DNA from: Methanomicrobiaceae archaeon
Lineage (GTDB): Archaea; Halobacteriota; Methanomicrobia; Methanomicrobiales; Methanomicrobiaceae
Assembly: GCA_030628325.1 (NCBI GenBank)
Contig: DAOVRB010000028.1
Coordinates: forward strand, 1 to 8,168
DNA length: 8,168 nucleotides
Reading direction: 5' to 3'
This document shows positions 1 through 5,368 of this stretch, piece by piece. Under the pieces are notes generated by a model. That model worked only from the letters and a program-made list of their open reading frames with translations. It had not been told where the DNA came from and ran no database searches. Each line of letters starts with the position of its first letter. The first letter of the stretch is position 1. The position numbers and the translations under genes were made by a program.

Positions 1-1173
1 AGGTGGATATTAACAATTTGTCTGGCACTGGGTCTTGGCTCTATGCCTGTGATGAACTCATGGGATGTCCTGATATATGCTCCGATCGTCCTGCTGGTGG
101 GTGCTTTTGTCTGGTGGCGGTCATGGAAAGACGGGGTGGATGATCCCTGTCCGTGGAGGGTGATGATTCTTGTTCCTGTAATTTCAGTTCTCGCGTACCT
201 GCCATATTACCTGATGCTTGAAACACAGGGTATCAGTGGGGTGGGCCTGGTTACTACACCTTCAGACCCAGTGGAGTATATGCTGGTCTTTGGATTTTTT
301 ATTGTGATTTTCCTGCTTGATTGTCTCAAAGATTTATGGCACCGCCCTTATCTGCTCCTTGTTGCCGTTCCGTTTATCCTTGCCGGATACACTGCGGCAG
401 GCATTGCCATGGTCCCTCTTATCTGTATTCTTTCACGAAAGCGAATAAGCACCTGTGAACTTCCTGCAGTATTTGGTCTTTTAATTATCACGTTTATTGA
501 GATAATCTATCTGAAGGACAATATGGGTGACACATATTTCAGAATGAATACTGTTTTTAAGTTTTCTCTTGTTGCCTGGATGCTTATGGGTGTGTCGGCT
601 TTTTCAATAATAGGGAACTGGCTGGAGAAGAGCAATTATTCTCTGAGTTTATCTAAAAAACAGTTCAGAGTATTGTTTGTTTTTGTTATCGCCTTCTTTA
701 TTGCAGCCCCTGTTCTGATTCCTGACCTTAGTTACGGATATGGGAGTAAAACCCTTGACGGGTCTGAATGGCTGAAGAATCTTCATCCCGGTGATGCGGG
801 TGCAATTGATTTCCTGCGTTTGATTTCTGATGTTGATGTACGGCTTGTTGAGGCTGAAGGAGGGGATTATAAGTATTTCTCACGGGTATCCTCGTTTACC
901 GGGATTCCTGCTGTAATAGGGATGCCTTTCCATGAGCAGATGTGGCGTGGTGATGAGGGTCTTGTAGGCGAACGGATGTCTGATATTAAGTACATATATG
1001 AAAATCCGGAATTGTCTCCCGGTCTTCTGGAAAAATATGGAGTTACATATCTCTATGTGGGTAATTCTGAAAGAGAACAATATGAAGTTTCTCTTCCATT
1101 GAATGCGCTTATACCTGTATATGATGAAAACGGTGTGCAGATTTACAGGGTTATTCCACAGAAGCGGCTCTGA
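1..1173 (+). CDS. DUF2298-type polytopic membrane protein, C-terminal part (5' truncated by window edge)
   Basis: The frame is open from base 1, so the first visible ATG (43) is internal and the gene begins outside the window; 390 residues are visible. The visible part has about seven hydrophobic helices and then a soluble C-terminal segment. Family-like motifs are an N-S-W-D-V block near residue 19, the block F-R-M-N-T-V-F-K-F near 180-188, and G-M-P-F-H-E-Q-M-W-R-G near 307-317. This is the arrangement I associate with DUF2298 / 'Chlor_Arch_YYY' membrane proteins of archaea and Chloroflexi. Their function is not established. A role in glycan or lipid-linked transfer at the membrane is sometimes suspected, but nothing here proves it. 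The soluble tail (from about residue 250) would lie on one face of the membrane. The stop is TGA at 1171. The next gene starts 173 bp later and has its own promoter-like sequence, so this gene probably ends its transcription unit. Confidence 0.8.
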   Translation, partial: RWILTICLALGLGSMPVMNSWDVLIYAPIVLLVGAFVWWRSWKDGVDDPCPWRVMILVPVISVLAYLPYYLMLETQGISGVGLVTTPSDPVEYMLVFGFFIVIFLLDCLKDLWHRPYLLLVAVPFILAGYTAAGIAMVPLICILSRKRISTCELPAVFGLLIITFIEIIYLKDNMGDTYFRMNTVFKFSLVAWMLMGVSAFSIIGNWLEKSNYSLSLSKKQFRVLFVFVIAFFIAAPVLIPDLSYGYGSKTLDGSEWLKNLHPGDAGAIDFLRLISDVDVRLVEAEGGDYKYFSRVSSFTGIPAVIGMPFHEQMWRGDEGLVGERMSDIKYIYENPELSPGLLEKYGVTYLYVGNSEREQYEVSLPLNALIPVYDENGVQIYRVIPQKRL

Positions 1174-1208
1174 AATGTTTATAGTTCCGGTTATTTGGTT
1201 CCGGGTTA

Positions 1209-1244
1209 CAAACCTTTATCCCTTTTTCTGTCGAATTAATATAG
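1209..1244 (+). promoter_or_regulatory. Candidate promoter(s) of the ribosomal-protein/ndk operon
   Basis: Two archaeal BRE/TATA-like stretches lie here. One is ACAAACCTTTATCC, starting at 1209. The other is CGAATTAATATAG at 1232-1244, where CGAA could be the BRE and TTAATATA the TATA box. With the usual 22-27 nt to the start site, either would give a leader of roughly 75-110 nt before the L7Ae ATG. The sequence cannot decide between them. The first overlaps a weak GGTT-ACA-AACC hairpin with a following T5, which could instead be the 3' end of the upstream gene. Confidence 0.45.
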
Positions 1245-1252
1245 CTACATCA

Positions 1253-1319
1253 ATCACTAACTGATGAGTGATGAAGAAGCAAATACGCTACCAGACTAAA
1301 AATAACAGTTTGTTATTTT
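1253..1319 (+). promoter_or_regulatory. Structured 5' leader of the L7Ae operon (two hairpins)
   Basis: Two inverted repeats lie between the promoter candidates and the L7Ae start. The first is ATCACT (1253-1258) with AGTGAT (1267-1272), closing the loop AACTGATG. The second is AAAATAACA (1299-1307) with TGTTATTTT (1311-1319), closing GTT. Around the first, CTGA (1261-1264) and GTGATGA (1268-1274) resemble box D and box C, the elements that form the kink-turns bound by L7Ae. I could not draw a textbook kink-turn with tandem G-A pairs, so binding by the encoded protein is a hypothesis. The second hairpin is AT-rich and ends 17 nt before the GAGGTGA ribosome binding site, so it leaves that site exposed. 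Confidence 0.4.
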
Positions 1320-1346
1320 GGTTTATGCTTCTGAATGAGGTGAGTT

Positions 1347-1715
1347 ATGTCTAAAGTATATGTGAAATTTGAAGTTTCTGAAGAGATCCAGAATAAAGCT
1401 CTTGAAGCACTTGAGATCTCAAGGGATACAGGAAAGATCAAGAAAGGTTCTAATGAAGCAACAAAGGCAATTGAGAGAGGAACTGCTCAGCTTGTCCTTG
1501 TCAGCGGCGACGTTGAACCTGAAGAGATTGTTATGCACCTCCCGCTTCTCTGTGATGAAAAGCAGATTCCATATGTCATTATCAATAAGCAGAATGATGT
1601 TGGTGCGGCAAGTGGTCTTGACGTTGGCTCTGCTGCTGCAGCTATTGTCAAAGCAGGCAAAGCAAAAGAACTCGTTGATGAGGTTATCGGCCAGATCAAC
1701 GAACTGAGAGCGTGA
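1347..1715 (+). CDS. rpl7ae: 50S ribosomal protein L7Ae (kink-turn RNA-binding protein)
   Basis: This is a 122-residue protein of normal archaeal L7Ae length. The conserved RNA-contact segment G-K-I-K-K-G-S-N-E-A-T-K is at residues 29-40. The block P-E-E-I-V-M-H-L-P-L-L-C-D-E-K (57-71) and the loop around residues 90-97 also fit the L7Ae/L30e/S12e fold. Members of the family bind kink-turns in 23S rRNA and are core components of archaeal box C/D and H/ACA RNPs and of RNase P. The ATG at 1347 is well supported: GAGGTGA lies at 1337-1343, just upstream, and the protein begins where family members begin. It is the first gene of an operon with S28e, L24e and ndk, a widely conserved archaeal order. 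Its leader is unusually structured (1253-1319), which may be relevant because archaeal L7Ae has been reported to bind its own mRNA leader in other species. Confidence 0.96.
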   Translation: MSKVYVKFEVSEEIQNKALEALEISRDTGKIKKGSNEATKAIERGTAQLVLVSGDVEPEEIVMHLPLLCDEKQIPYVIINKQNDVGAASGLDVGSAAAAIVKAGKAKELVDEVIGQINELRA

Positions 1716-1725
1716 GGGATAGTCC

Positions 1726-1932
1726 ATGGCAGATGGAACGCCAGCTGAAGTGATCGAGGTAATAGGCAGTACCGGCATGCACGGTGAGGCAATGCAGGTG
1801 AAGTGCCGTATTCTTGATGGCAAAAATAAAGGGCGAATAATCACCCGTAATACGGTGGGACCTATCCGTGAAGGTGATATCCTCATGCTCCTTGAAACCG
1901 AGCGTGAAGCAAAGAAACTATCGAGGCGGTGA
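1726..1932 (+). CDS. rps28e: 30S ribosomal protein S28e
   Basis: The 68-residue protein matches the S28e family over its whole length. It has the N-terminal A-E-V-I-E-V-I-G-S-T-G-M-H-G-E segment, the central Q-V-K-C-R-I-L-D-G region of the small OB-like barrel, the G-P-I-R-E-G-D-I-L turn (residues 45-53) and the basic C-terminal tail E-R-E-A-K-K-L-S-R-R. S28e sits on the head of the small subunit near the mRNA exit and is shared by archaea and eukaryotes. The ATG at 1726 lies 10 bp after the L7Ae stop. The ribosome binding site GTGAGGG overlaps that stop codon, so translation is probably coupled to L7Ae. No abnormal residues are seen. Confidence 0.96.
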   Translation: MADGTPAEVIEVIGSTGMHGEAMQVKCRILDGKNKGRIITRNTVGPIREGDILMLLETEREAKKLSRR

Positions 1933-1937
1933 AGTAA

Positions 1938-2129
1938 ATGGTTGAATCATATATCTGTAGTTTCTGTGGCGGTCAGATAGAGCCCGGAACCGGTAAGATG
2001 TATGTCCGCAAGGACGGAAGTATATCTTTCTACTGCAGTTCCAAGTGTCAGAACAACCACCGTCTTGGAAGGGTTCCACGCCGTGTTACCTGGACAAAGG
2101 CAGGCCGTAAGGCACTCGGCAAGGAGTAA
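1938..2129 (+). CDS. rpl24e: 50S ribosomal protein L24e (zinc-binding)
   Basis: This 63-residue basic protein has a complete treble-clef zinc site: Cys7 and Cys10 in C-S-F-C-G-G, and Cys33 and Cys37 in F-Y-C-S-S-K-C. The family-typical segment R-V-P-R-R-V-T-W-T-K-A-G-R-K follows (residues 45-58). L24e belongs to the large subunit and lies at the subunit interface. It is the four-cysteine form; some archaeal genomes also carry zinc-free paralogues. The start lies 5 bp after the S28e stop. The GGCGGTGA sequence serving as ribosome binding site overlaps the end of the S28e frame, the packing expected for translational coupling. The stop TAA at 2127 is followed 6 bp later by ndk. Confidence 0.96.
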   Translation: MVESYICSFCGGQIEPGTGKMYVRKDGSISFYCSSKCQNNHRLGRVPRRVTWTKAGRKALGKE

Positions 2130-2135
2130 ATTTTA

Positions 2136-2585
2136 ATGGACCGCACCTTTCTGATGGTCAAACCTGATGGTGTCCAGCGCGGACTTGTCGGTGAGATTAT
2201 TGCAAAGTTTGAGAAGAAGGGTTTCAAGATGATTGCAGGGAAGTTTGAAATGCTTCCTGAAGATCGTGTATTTGAGCACTATGCAGAACATGTTGAGAAA
2301 CCGTTTTTCCCGGGTCTGAAAGCATATATCACGAGTGGTCCCTGCTTTCTCATGGTCTGGGAAGGAAAGGAGATCGTTGCAGTCAGCCGTGCGATGATCG
2401 GTGCAACAAATCCGGCAGAGGCTGCACCCGGTACAATACGCGGTGATTATGCCCTTGAGATCGGAATGAACATTATCCACGGTTCAGATTCAAACGAGAC
2501 TGCAGGCCGTGAAATTGCAATCCACTTCTCAAAGGAAGAACTCATTGACTATACAAGGATCGATGAGCAGTTTCTCTACGAGTAA
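2136..2585 (+). CDS. ndk: Nucleoside diphosphate kinase
   Basis: Ndk transfers the gamma-phosphate from ATP to nucleoside diphosphates through a phosphohistidine, supplying NTPs in the cytoplasm. The protein has 149 residues, the standard size. Visible hallmarks are V-K-P-D-G (8-12, with nucleotide-contacting Lys9), Arg85 in V-S-R-A-M-I-G, Arg102 in T-I-R-G-D-Y, and the active-site block N-I-I-H-G-S-D-S (112-119), where His115 is the phosphorylated residue. All catalytic residues are present. The ribosome binding site AAGGAG overlaps the L24e stop. In many Euryarchaeota ndk closes or precedes the end of this ribosomal operon, often with the gene for initiation factor aIF5B behind it. Here a hairpin and T-tracts follow instead, so the operon appears to end at ndk. 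Confidence 0.97.
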   Translation: MDRTFLMVKPDGVQRGLVGEIIAKFEKKGFKMIAGKFEMLPEDRVFEHYAEHVEKPFFPGLKAYITSGPCFLMVWEGKEIVAVSRAMIGATNPAEAAPGTIRGDYALEIGMNIIHGSDSNETAGREIAIHFSKEELIDYTRIDEQFLYE

Positions 2586-2593
2586 GGATTTCC

Positions 2594-2627
2594 GGGTAAA
2601 AACCCTTAAACATTTTTTTTGTTTTTT
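2594..2627 (+). terminator. Hairpin and T-tract terminator after ndk
   Basis: GGGT (2594-2597) pairs with ACCC (2602-2605) across AAAA. T8 (2613-2620) and T6 (2622-2627) follow. T-rich tracts are the main signal for archaeal transcription termination, so this is a good end for the ribosomal operon. The AACCCTTAAACA within it also resembles a TATA region, so a promoter role cannot be excluded. Confidence 0.65.
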
Positions 2628-2745
2628 CTGTTGCAAATAACAGACAGTATTTTCTGTTGGTGATTACAGGTAACACTCCGTTTTTTGCCAGTAATAACAG
2701 ATGGGATTTTGGCTTACTACAATCCCGTTGAGGAAACCTGATCAA

Positions 2746-2756
2746 TATTATATTAT
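2746..2756 (+). promoter_or_regulatory. Candidate TATA box of the MarC cluster
   Basis: TATTATATTAT is the best TATA-like match in the 196-bp spacer. It lies about 30 bp before the MarC ATG, with purine-rich GAGGAAAC upstream. The start site would fall close to the ATG at 2782, giving a leaderless or very short-leader transcript. This fits the lack of a convincing ribosome binding site there. Confidence 0.55.
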
Positions 2757-2781
2757 GTGTGCCCTATAGTTCTATTGGAAA

Positions 2782-3435
2782 ATGCTATCTAACCTTCTGA
2801 GTTTACTTATTCTCAGTATATCGTCACTGATAATTCTTATCAACCCGCTTGGGGTTCTCTTGATGTATGCTCTGCTTTCTGAGGGGATGGAAAGAGACGC
2901 AAAGCGGCAGGTTGCACGGGAAGCGTGCAAAATTGCATTTGTCATACTACTTATATTTACTGTTTGCGGAACCTGGATTCTGCAGGTATTTGGTATTTCA
3001 ATTGATGCTTTCCGGATTGCCGGCGGGATTTTGCTTTTTGGAATTGGTATGGAGATGGTCTATGCAAAGCAGTCACGAACCAAGGTGACAGCAACGGAAA
3101 AATACGAGAGTATTGATGCATCCGATATAGCAGTTATGCCGCTTGCACTACCTATGATTGCAGGTCCCGGTTCGATTACAACTGTGGTTGTGCTTGCAAA
3201 TGAGGCGTTGCATTATCATGTACTGTCGATTATTGTGGTTATTTTTTCAATTGTTTTAATCATACTGTTAACATATATTCTGTTGATTAATGCAGATAAA
3301 ATTGTAGAAAAAGTCGGGCAGCGTGAATATCGTGTGATAAACAGGCTGATGGGTATTTTGCTCATAGCGATTGCCGTTCAGTTTGTGATAACCGGTCTGC
3401 TTTCCGTATTTCCGATACTTGCCGGAGGGGTATGA
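2782..3435 (+). CDS. MarC/NAAT-family integral membrane transporter
   Basis: The protein has 217 residues and about six hydrophobic segments (roughly 4-32, 50-70, 74-94, 117-140, 147-170, 188-212). It contains the two re-entrant-like signature regions of the MarC family: N-P-L-G (21-24) after the first helix and P-L-A-L-P-M-I-A-G-P-G-S-I (120-132). F-R-I-A-G-G-I-L-L-F-G-I-G-M-E-M (77-92) is also typical. The family is sometimes named NAAT for neutral amino acid transport. An archaeal member (SnatA) has been described as an amino acid carrier, while the original link of bacterial MarC to antibiotic resistance has been questioned. Substrate here is unknown. It is the first gene of a tight cluster, and its stop is immediately followed by the next ATG. 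The start was chosen because the first helix begins at once and the ATG follows the TATA-like box at a leaderless spacing. Confidence 0.88.
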   Translation: MLSNLLSLLILSISSLIILINPLGVLLMYALLSEGMERDAKRQVAREACKIAFVILLIFTVCGTWILQVFGISIDAFRIAGGILLFGIGMEMVYAKQSRTKVTATEKYESIDASDIAVMPLALPMIAGPGSITTVVVLANEALHYHVLSIIVVIFSIVLIILLTYILLINADKIVEKVGQREYRVINRLMGILLIAIAVQFVITGLLSVFPILAGGV

Positions 3436-3639
3436 ATGTCTGATAAATTATTGATTGCCGGGTGGTTGATTTCCGGGTTTTGCCTGATAGTTAGTGGAAT
3501 TCTGATTGGGCTGAAAATACTGGGTGTAGTGATAAGCGGGAGCCAGTATATACTGGCTGGTATGGCAGTTTTGCTTATTTTGGGTATTGTAATAATAATT
3601 ACAAACTCAATGGATGCAACAGATGAGAGTGCAGGCTAA
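3436..3639 (+). CDS. Small two-helix membrane protein coupled to the MarC-type gene
   Basis: I do not recognise this 67-residue protein. It has a short polar start (M-S-D-K), a hydrophobic segment at about 5-33, a brief polar break S-G-S-Q-Y (34-38), a second hydrophobic segment at about 39-56, and an acidic, polar tail N-S-M-D-A-T-D-E-S-A-G. The reading is credible for three reasons. GGAGGGG (3424-3430) stands at proper distance from its ATG. It abuts both neighbours with zero spacing. Its composition is that of a membrane hairpin rather than of random sequence. It could be a regulatory or stabilising subunit of the transporter, or simply a small membrane protein in the same operon. Glycines in both helices would permit close helix packing. 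Confidence 0.75.
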   Translation: MSDKLLIAGWLISGFCLIVSGILIGLKILGVVISGSQYILAGMAVLLILGIVIIITNSMDATDESAG

Positions 3640-4437
3640 ATGTCCGTCACAATCTGCTGTGCACAGATAAAGAGCACCTGGGAAGATCCCGCTGAAACAC
3701 TGGGCAGGGCTGGTTTTTGTATTGAAGAGGCGTCAGAAAAGGGCGCTTCGCTTGTATGTTTTTCTGAACAGTTTGCAACCGGATGGGGTCCTCTTGCAAA
3801 GGATAATATTGAAGACTTATCCGGGAAGATAGTGTCAACCCTTTCCTCTCTTGCCAGAAAAAATTCCATCGCCGTTCTTGGGTCTTTTCGTGAGCGTTCT
3901 TCTCCACTTCCAAAAAATACGGCGTTTGTCATTGGGAAAAATGGCAGTGTCGTTGTGACCTATTCAAAGATTCACCTGTTTTCACCTGCATGTGAGGATG
4001 AGGGTTTTTCTGCCGGTGACAGGTTGTCGGTCTTTGATATTGATGGAGTAAAGTTTGGAGTTGCAATATGCTATGACCTCCGGTTTCCTGAGATCTTTTA
4101 TTATTACAGACGCATTGGTGTTGATTGTGTTTTGGTTCCTGCTGCGTGGCCCTGCTGGAGAGTTGAACAGTGGGAACTTCTTATTCGTGCAAGGGCGCTG
4201 GATAACCAGTATTATGTCGCTGGCATTAATTCTGTTGGTACAACTCCTGTTGAGTACTATTGCGGCGGTTCACTGGTTGCAGGTCCCCTGGGAGATGTTA
4301 TTGCCCGGGGTGATGAGGATGAGGGTCTGACTTTTGCAGAAATTGATCCGGTCCGGGTGAAAACGTCCGCAAATGAGTTGCCAATACTTTCACACCGCAG
4401 AGAAGACCTTTACATGCGATTACTTTCAGATTTGTGA
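3640..4437 (+). CDS. Carbon-nitrogen hydrolase (nitrilase superfamily amidase)
   Basis: This cytoplasmic hydrolase of 265 residues, a typical family length, has the complete nitrilase triad. Glu43 lies in C-F-S-E-Q-F, Lys110 in Y-S-K-I-H-L-F, and the nucleophile Cys144 in G-V-A-I-C-Y-D-L-R-F-P-E. It also has the later R-A-R-A-L-D-N-Q-Y-Y-V segment (183-193) and the G-P-L-G-D-V turn (215-220). Such enzymes cleave C-N bonds of amides or N-carbamoyl compounds. The C-Y-D-L-R-F-P context fits the amidase branches (omega-amidase/NitFhit-like or carbamoylase-like) better than true nitrilases, but the substrate cannot be fixed. The ATG begins right after the stop of the small membrane protein, with no strong ribosome binding site, so translation is probably coupled. 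Its stop overlaps the ribosome binding site of the following gene. Confidence 0.93.
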   Translation: MSVTICCAQIKSTWEDPAETLGRAGFCIEEASEKGASLVCFSEQFATGWGPLAKDNIEDLSGKIVSTLSSLARKNSIAVLGSFRERSSPLPKNTAFVIGKNGSVVVTYSKIHLFSPACEDEGFSAGDRLSVFDIDGVKFGVAICYDLRFPEIFYYYRRIGVDCVLVPAAWPCWRVEQWELLIRARALDNQYYVAGINSVGTTPVEYYCGGSLVAGPLGDVIARGDEDEGLTFAEIDPVRVKTSANELPILSHRREDLYMRLLSDL

Positions 4438-4446
4438 AGGAGTCTG

Positions 4447-5178
4447 ATGCGGGGAGAAGAACACGTTTTAATTTCAGTTTTAGGTGCAGGTCTTATGATT
4501 CTGCCTGTGTTACCCGGTACAGATCTTTTAGAGCTGGTTGTAATATTTATGGGTGTAATTATAGGTTCACTTGCACCTGATGCTGATATTGCCAATGCAG
4601 CAATAATGCATGGCTTCCGTAATAGTAAGAGATTAAATTTTGGTTTGAGAGGTTCCACTGTCCTGTTTCTGCCATATTTTGGATATATTGTCCGGTATCT
4701 GATCTATTATCCTGTATCAGCTGTAATCTGGATTTTATCTTTAGGGCGAGTGAAACCCAAGCACAGGGGATTCCTTCATTCCTTTTTTGGTGGTGTAATT
4801 ACTACATTATTGCTCCTGTTATACATTGGTCTGGCAGCCATATGGCTGAATTGCTTTAATACCGTGTTCCTGCTTATGTTTGGATCCGGTTTTTTTGCAG
4901 GTTATATGATGCATCTGCTTGAAGATTCATGCACAAAGTGTGGTGTTGCATGGGTATATCCGTTCAGTAAAAAGAGGTTGTGCGGGGAGGTGGTGCCGTG
5001 GAATAAGAGGGAATATCGCCCTTTTGTTTTTTGTCTGTTAATTGTTGCAGTTATAGCTGTAATTGTTCTGGCAGGTTGTTCTCTTCCGGTTCCTGGTGGT
5101 ATTTTTGTTATGGTCCCTGTTGCATTTTTTGCGCTCTGGGCGGTGTTTTTCCTTTTGTCAGGTGTTCATGTCGCGTAA
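4447..5178 (+). CDS. Membrane-bound predicted metal-dependent hydrolase, DUF457/YdjM-like
   Basis: The protein has 243 residues, several hydrophobic helices and a scattered set of metal-ligand candidates. These are His6; Asp45 and Asp47 in L-A-P-D-A-D; His106 and His111 in K-H-R-G-F-L-H-S; and His156 and Asp160 in M-M-H-L-L-E-D-S. A C-T-K-C-G-V-A-W-V-Y-P-F segment (162-173) follows. The pattern H...PDxD...HRG-H-S...HxxxD..T..G..P is that of the DUF457/YdjM membrane hydrolases, whose substrates are mostly unknown. Here Cys162 and Cys165 flank Thr163, which may be a local addition. Two helices close the protein (about 191-211 and 216-240). The start at 4447 is supported by AAGGAG (4437-4442), which begins on the last base of the preceding stop. 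The position suggests co-transcription with the amidohydrolase and the transporter. Confidence 0.8.
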   Translation: MRGEEHVLISVLGAGLMILPVLPGTDLLELVVIFMGVIIGSLAPDADIANAAIMHGFRNSKRLNFGLRGSTVLFLPYFGYIVRYLIYYPVSAVIWILSLGRVKPKHRGFLHSFFGGVITTLLLLLYIGLAAIWLNCFNTVFLLMFGSGFFAGYMMHLLEDSCTKCGVAWVYPFSKKRLCGEVVPWNKREYRPFVFCLLIVAVIAVIVLAGCSLPVPGGIFVMVPVAFFALWAVFFLLSGVHVA

Positions 5179-5190
5179 GAGGTTATTACT

Positions 5191-5225
5191 TCCACAACTG
5201 AAGTTGTGGATTTTCTGCCTGTTTT
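5191..5225 (+). terminator. Inverted repeat with T-rich tail after the MarC cluster
   Basis: TCCACAACT (5191-5199) is perfectly complementary to AGTTGTGGA (5202-5210). In practice this is an 8-bp stem with a TGAA loop, and TTTT and TTTTT follow at 5211 and 5222. It starts 12 bp after the stop codon of the last cluster gene, which suits a terminator or a 3'-end stabilising hairpin. Hairpins of this style also occur near the right end of IS200/IS605 elements. No transposase or TnpB frame is visible here, so that origin is only a possibility. Confidence 0.55.
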
Positions 5226-5262
5226 TCCCGCAATTGCTATGTAAAGCACTTCGTGATTTGTT

Positions 5263-5300
5263 ATCAGACAGTGCCGAAAGCCTATGCTTCATGCACGTTT
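5263..5300 (+). repeat. Stem-loop repeat, copy A (38 nt)
   Basis: This copy shares its ends with copy B at 5328-5365. ATCA.ACAGTGC (12 nt, one mismatch) is at the 5' end and TCATGCACGTTT at the 3' end; the middle differs. The ends pair with each other: AGAC with GTTT (including a G-T wobble), an unpaired A, then GTGC with GCAC. In copy A the interior can form AAGC/GCTT closed by CTAT, after an internal loop. Confidence 0.6.
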
Positions 5301-5303
5301 AGC

Positions 5304-5329
5304 ATGAAAGTGGCAAATGCCACTTTCAT
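5304..5329 (+). repeat. 12-bp inverted repeat (strong hairpin)
   Basis: ATGAAAGTGGCA (5304-5315) is fully complementary to TGCCACTTTCAT (5318-5329), with AA between. The realistic fold is an 11-bp stem with an AAAT loop. It sits between the two 38-nt repeats and overlaps copy B by two bases. It is the strongest hairpin in the window and has no T-tract, so it is not a simple terminator. Confidence 0.75.
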
Positions 5330-5365
5330 CAAACAGTGCGTGACCTTGAGAGGTCATGCACGTTT
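5328..5365 (+). repeat. Stem-loop repeat, copy B (38 nt)
   Basis: This is the second copy of the repeat at 5263-5300, starting 65 bp downstream and of identical length. The ends are conserved: AAAC pairs with GTTT, one A is unpaired, and GTGC pairs with GCAC. The interior instead gives a continuous helix, G5340-T5357 wobble then TGACCT with AGGTCA, closed by TGAG. In total 15 pairs form with one bulged A. Confidence 0.65.
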
Positions 5366-5368
5366 TTT
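5331..5368 (+). terminator. Terminator-like hairpin formed by repeat copy B plus T6
   Basis: The 11-bp core helix (5336-5346 with 5351-5361) is followed by G and then T6 (5363-5368), the shape of an intrinsic terminator. It could be the distal end of the MarC-cluster transcripts. Because the same TTTTTTAAAAG stretch could be part of the thrC promoter, the assignment is tentative. Confidence 0.45.

Noticed and set aside
1261..1300. Free-standing box C/D guide RNA
   Set aside because: A box C-like GTGATGA is present, but no box D follows at a suitable distance and no C'/D' pair is seen.
1419..1886. Long minus-strand open frames opposite L7Ae and S28e
   Set aside because: They mirror codon structure of two certain ribosomal genes and show no recognisable protein features.
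5263..5365. CRISPR-like repeats
   Set aside because: There are only two copies, their centres differ, and the intervening sequence is a palindrome rather than a unique spacer; no cas genes are present.
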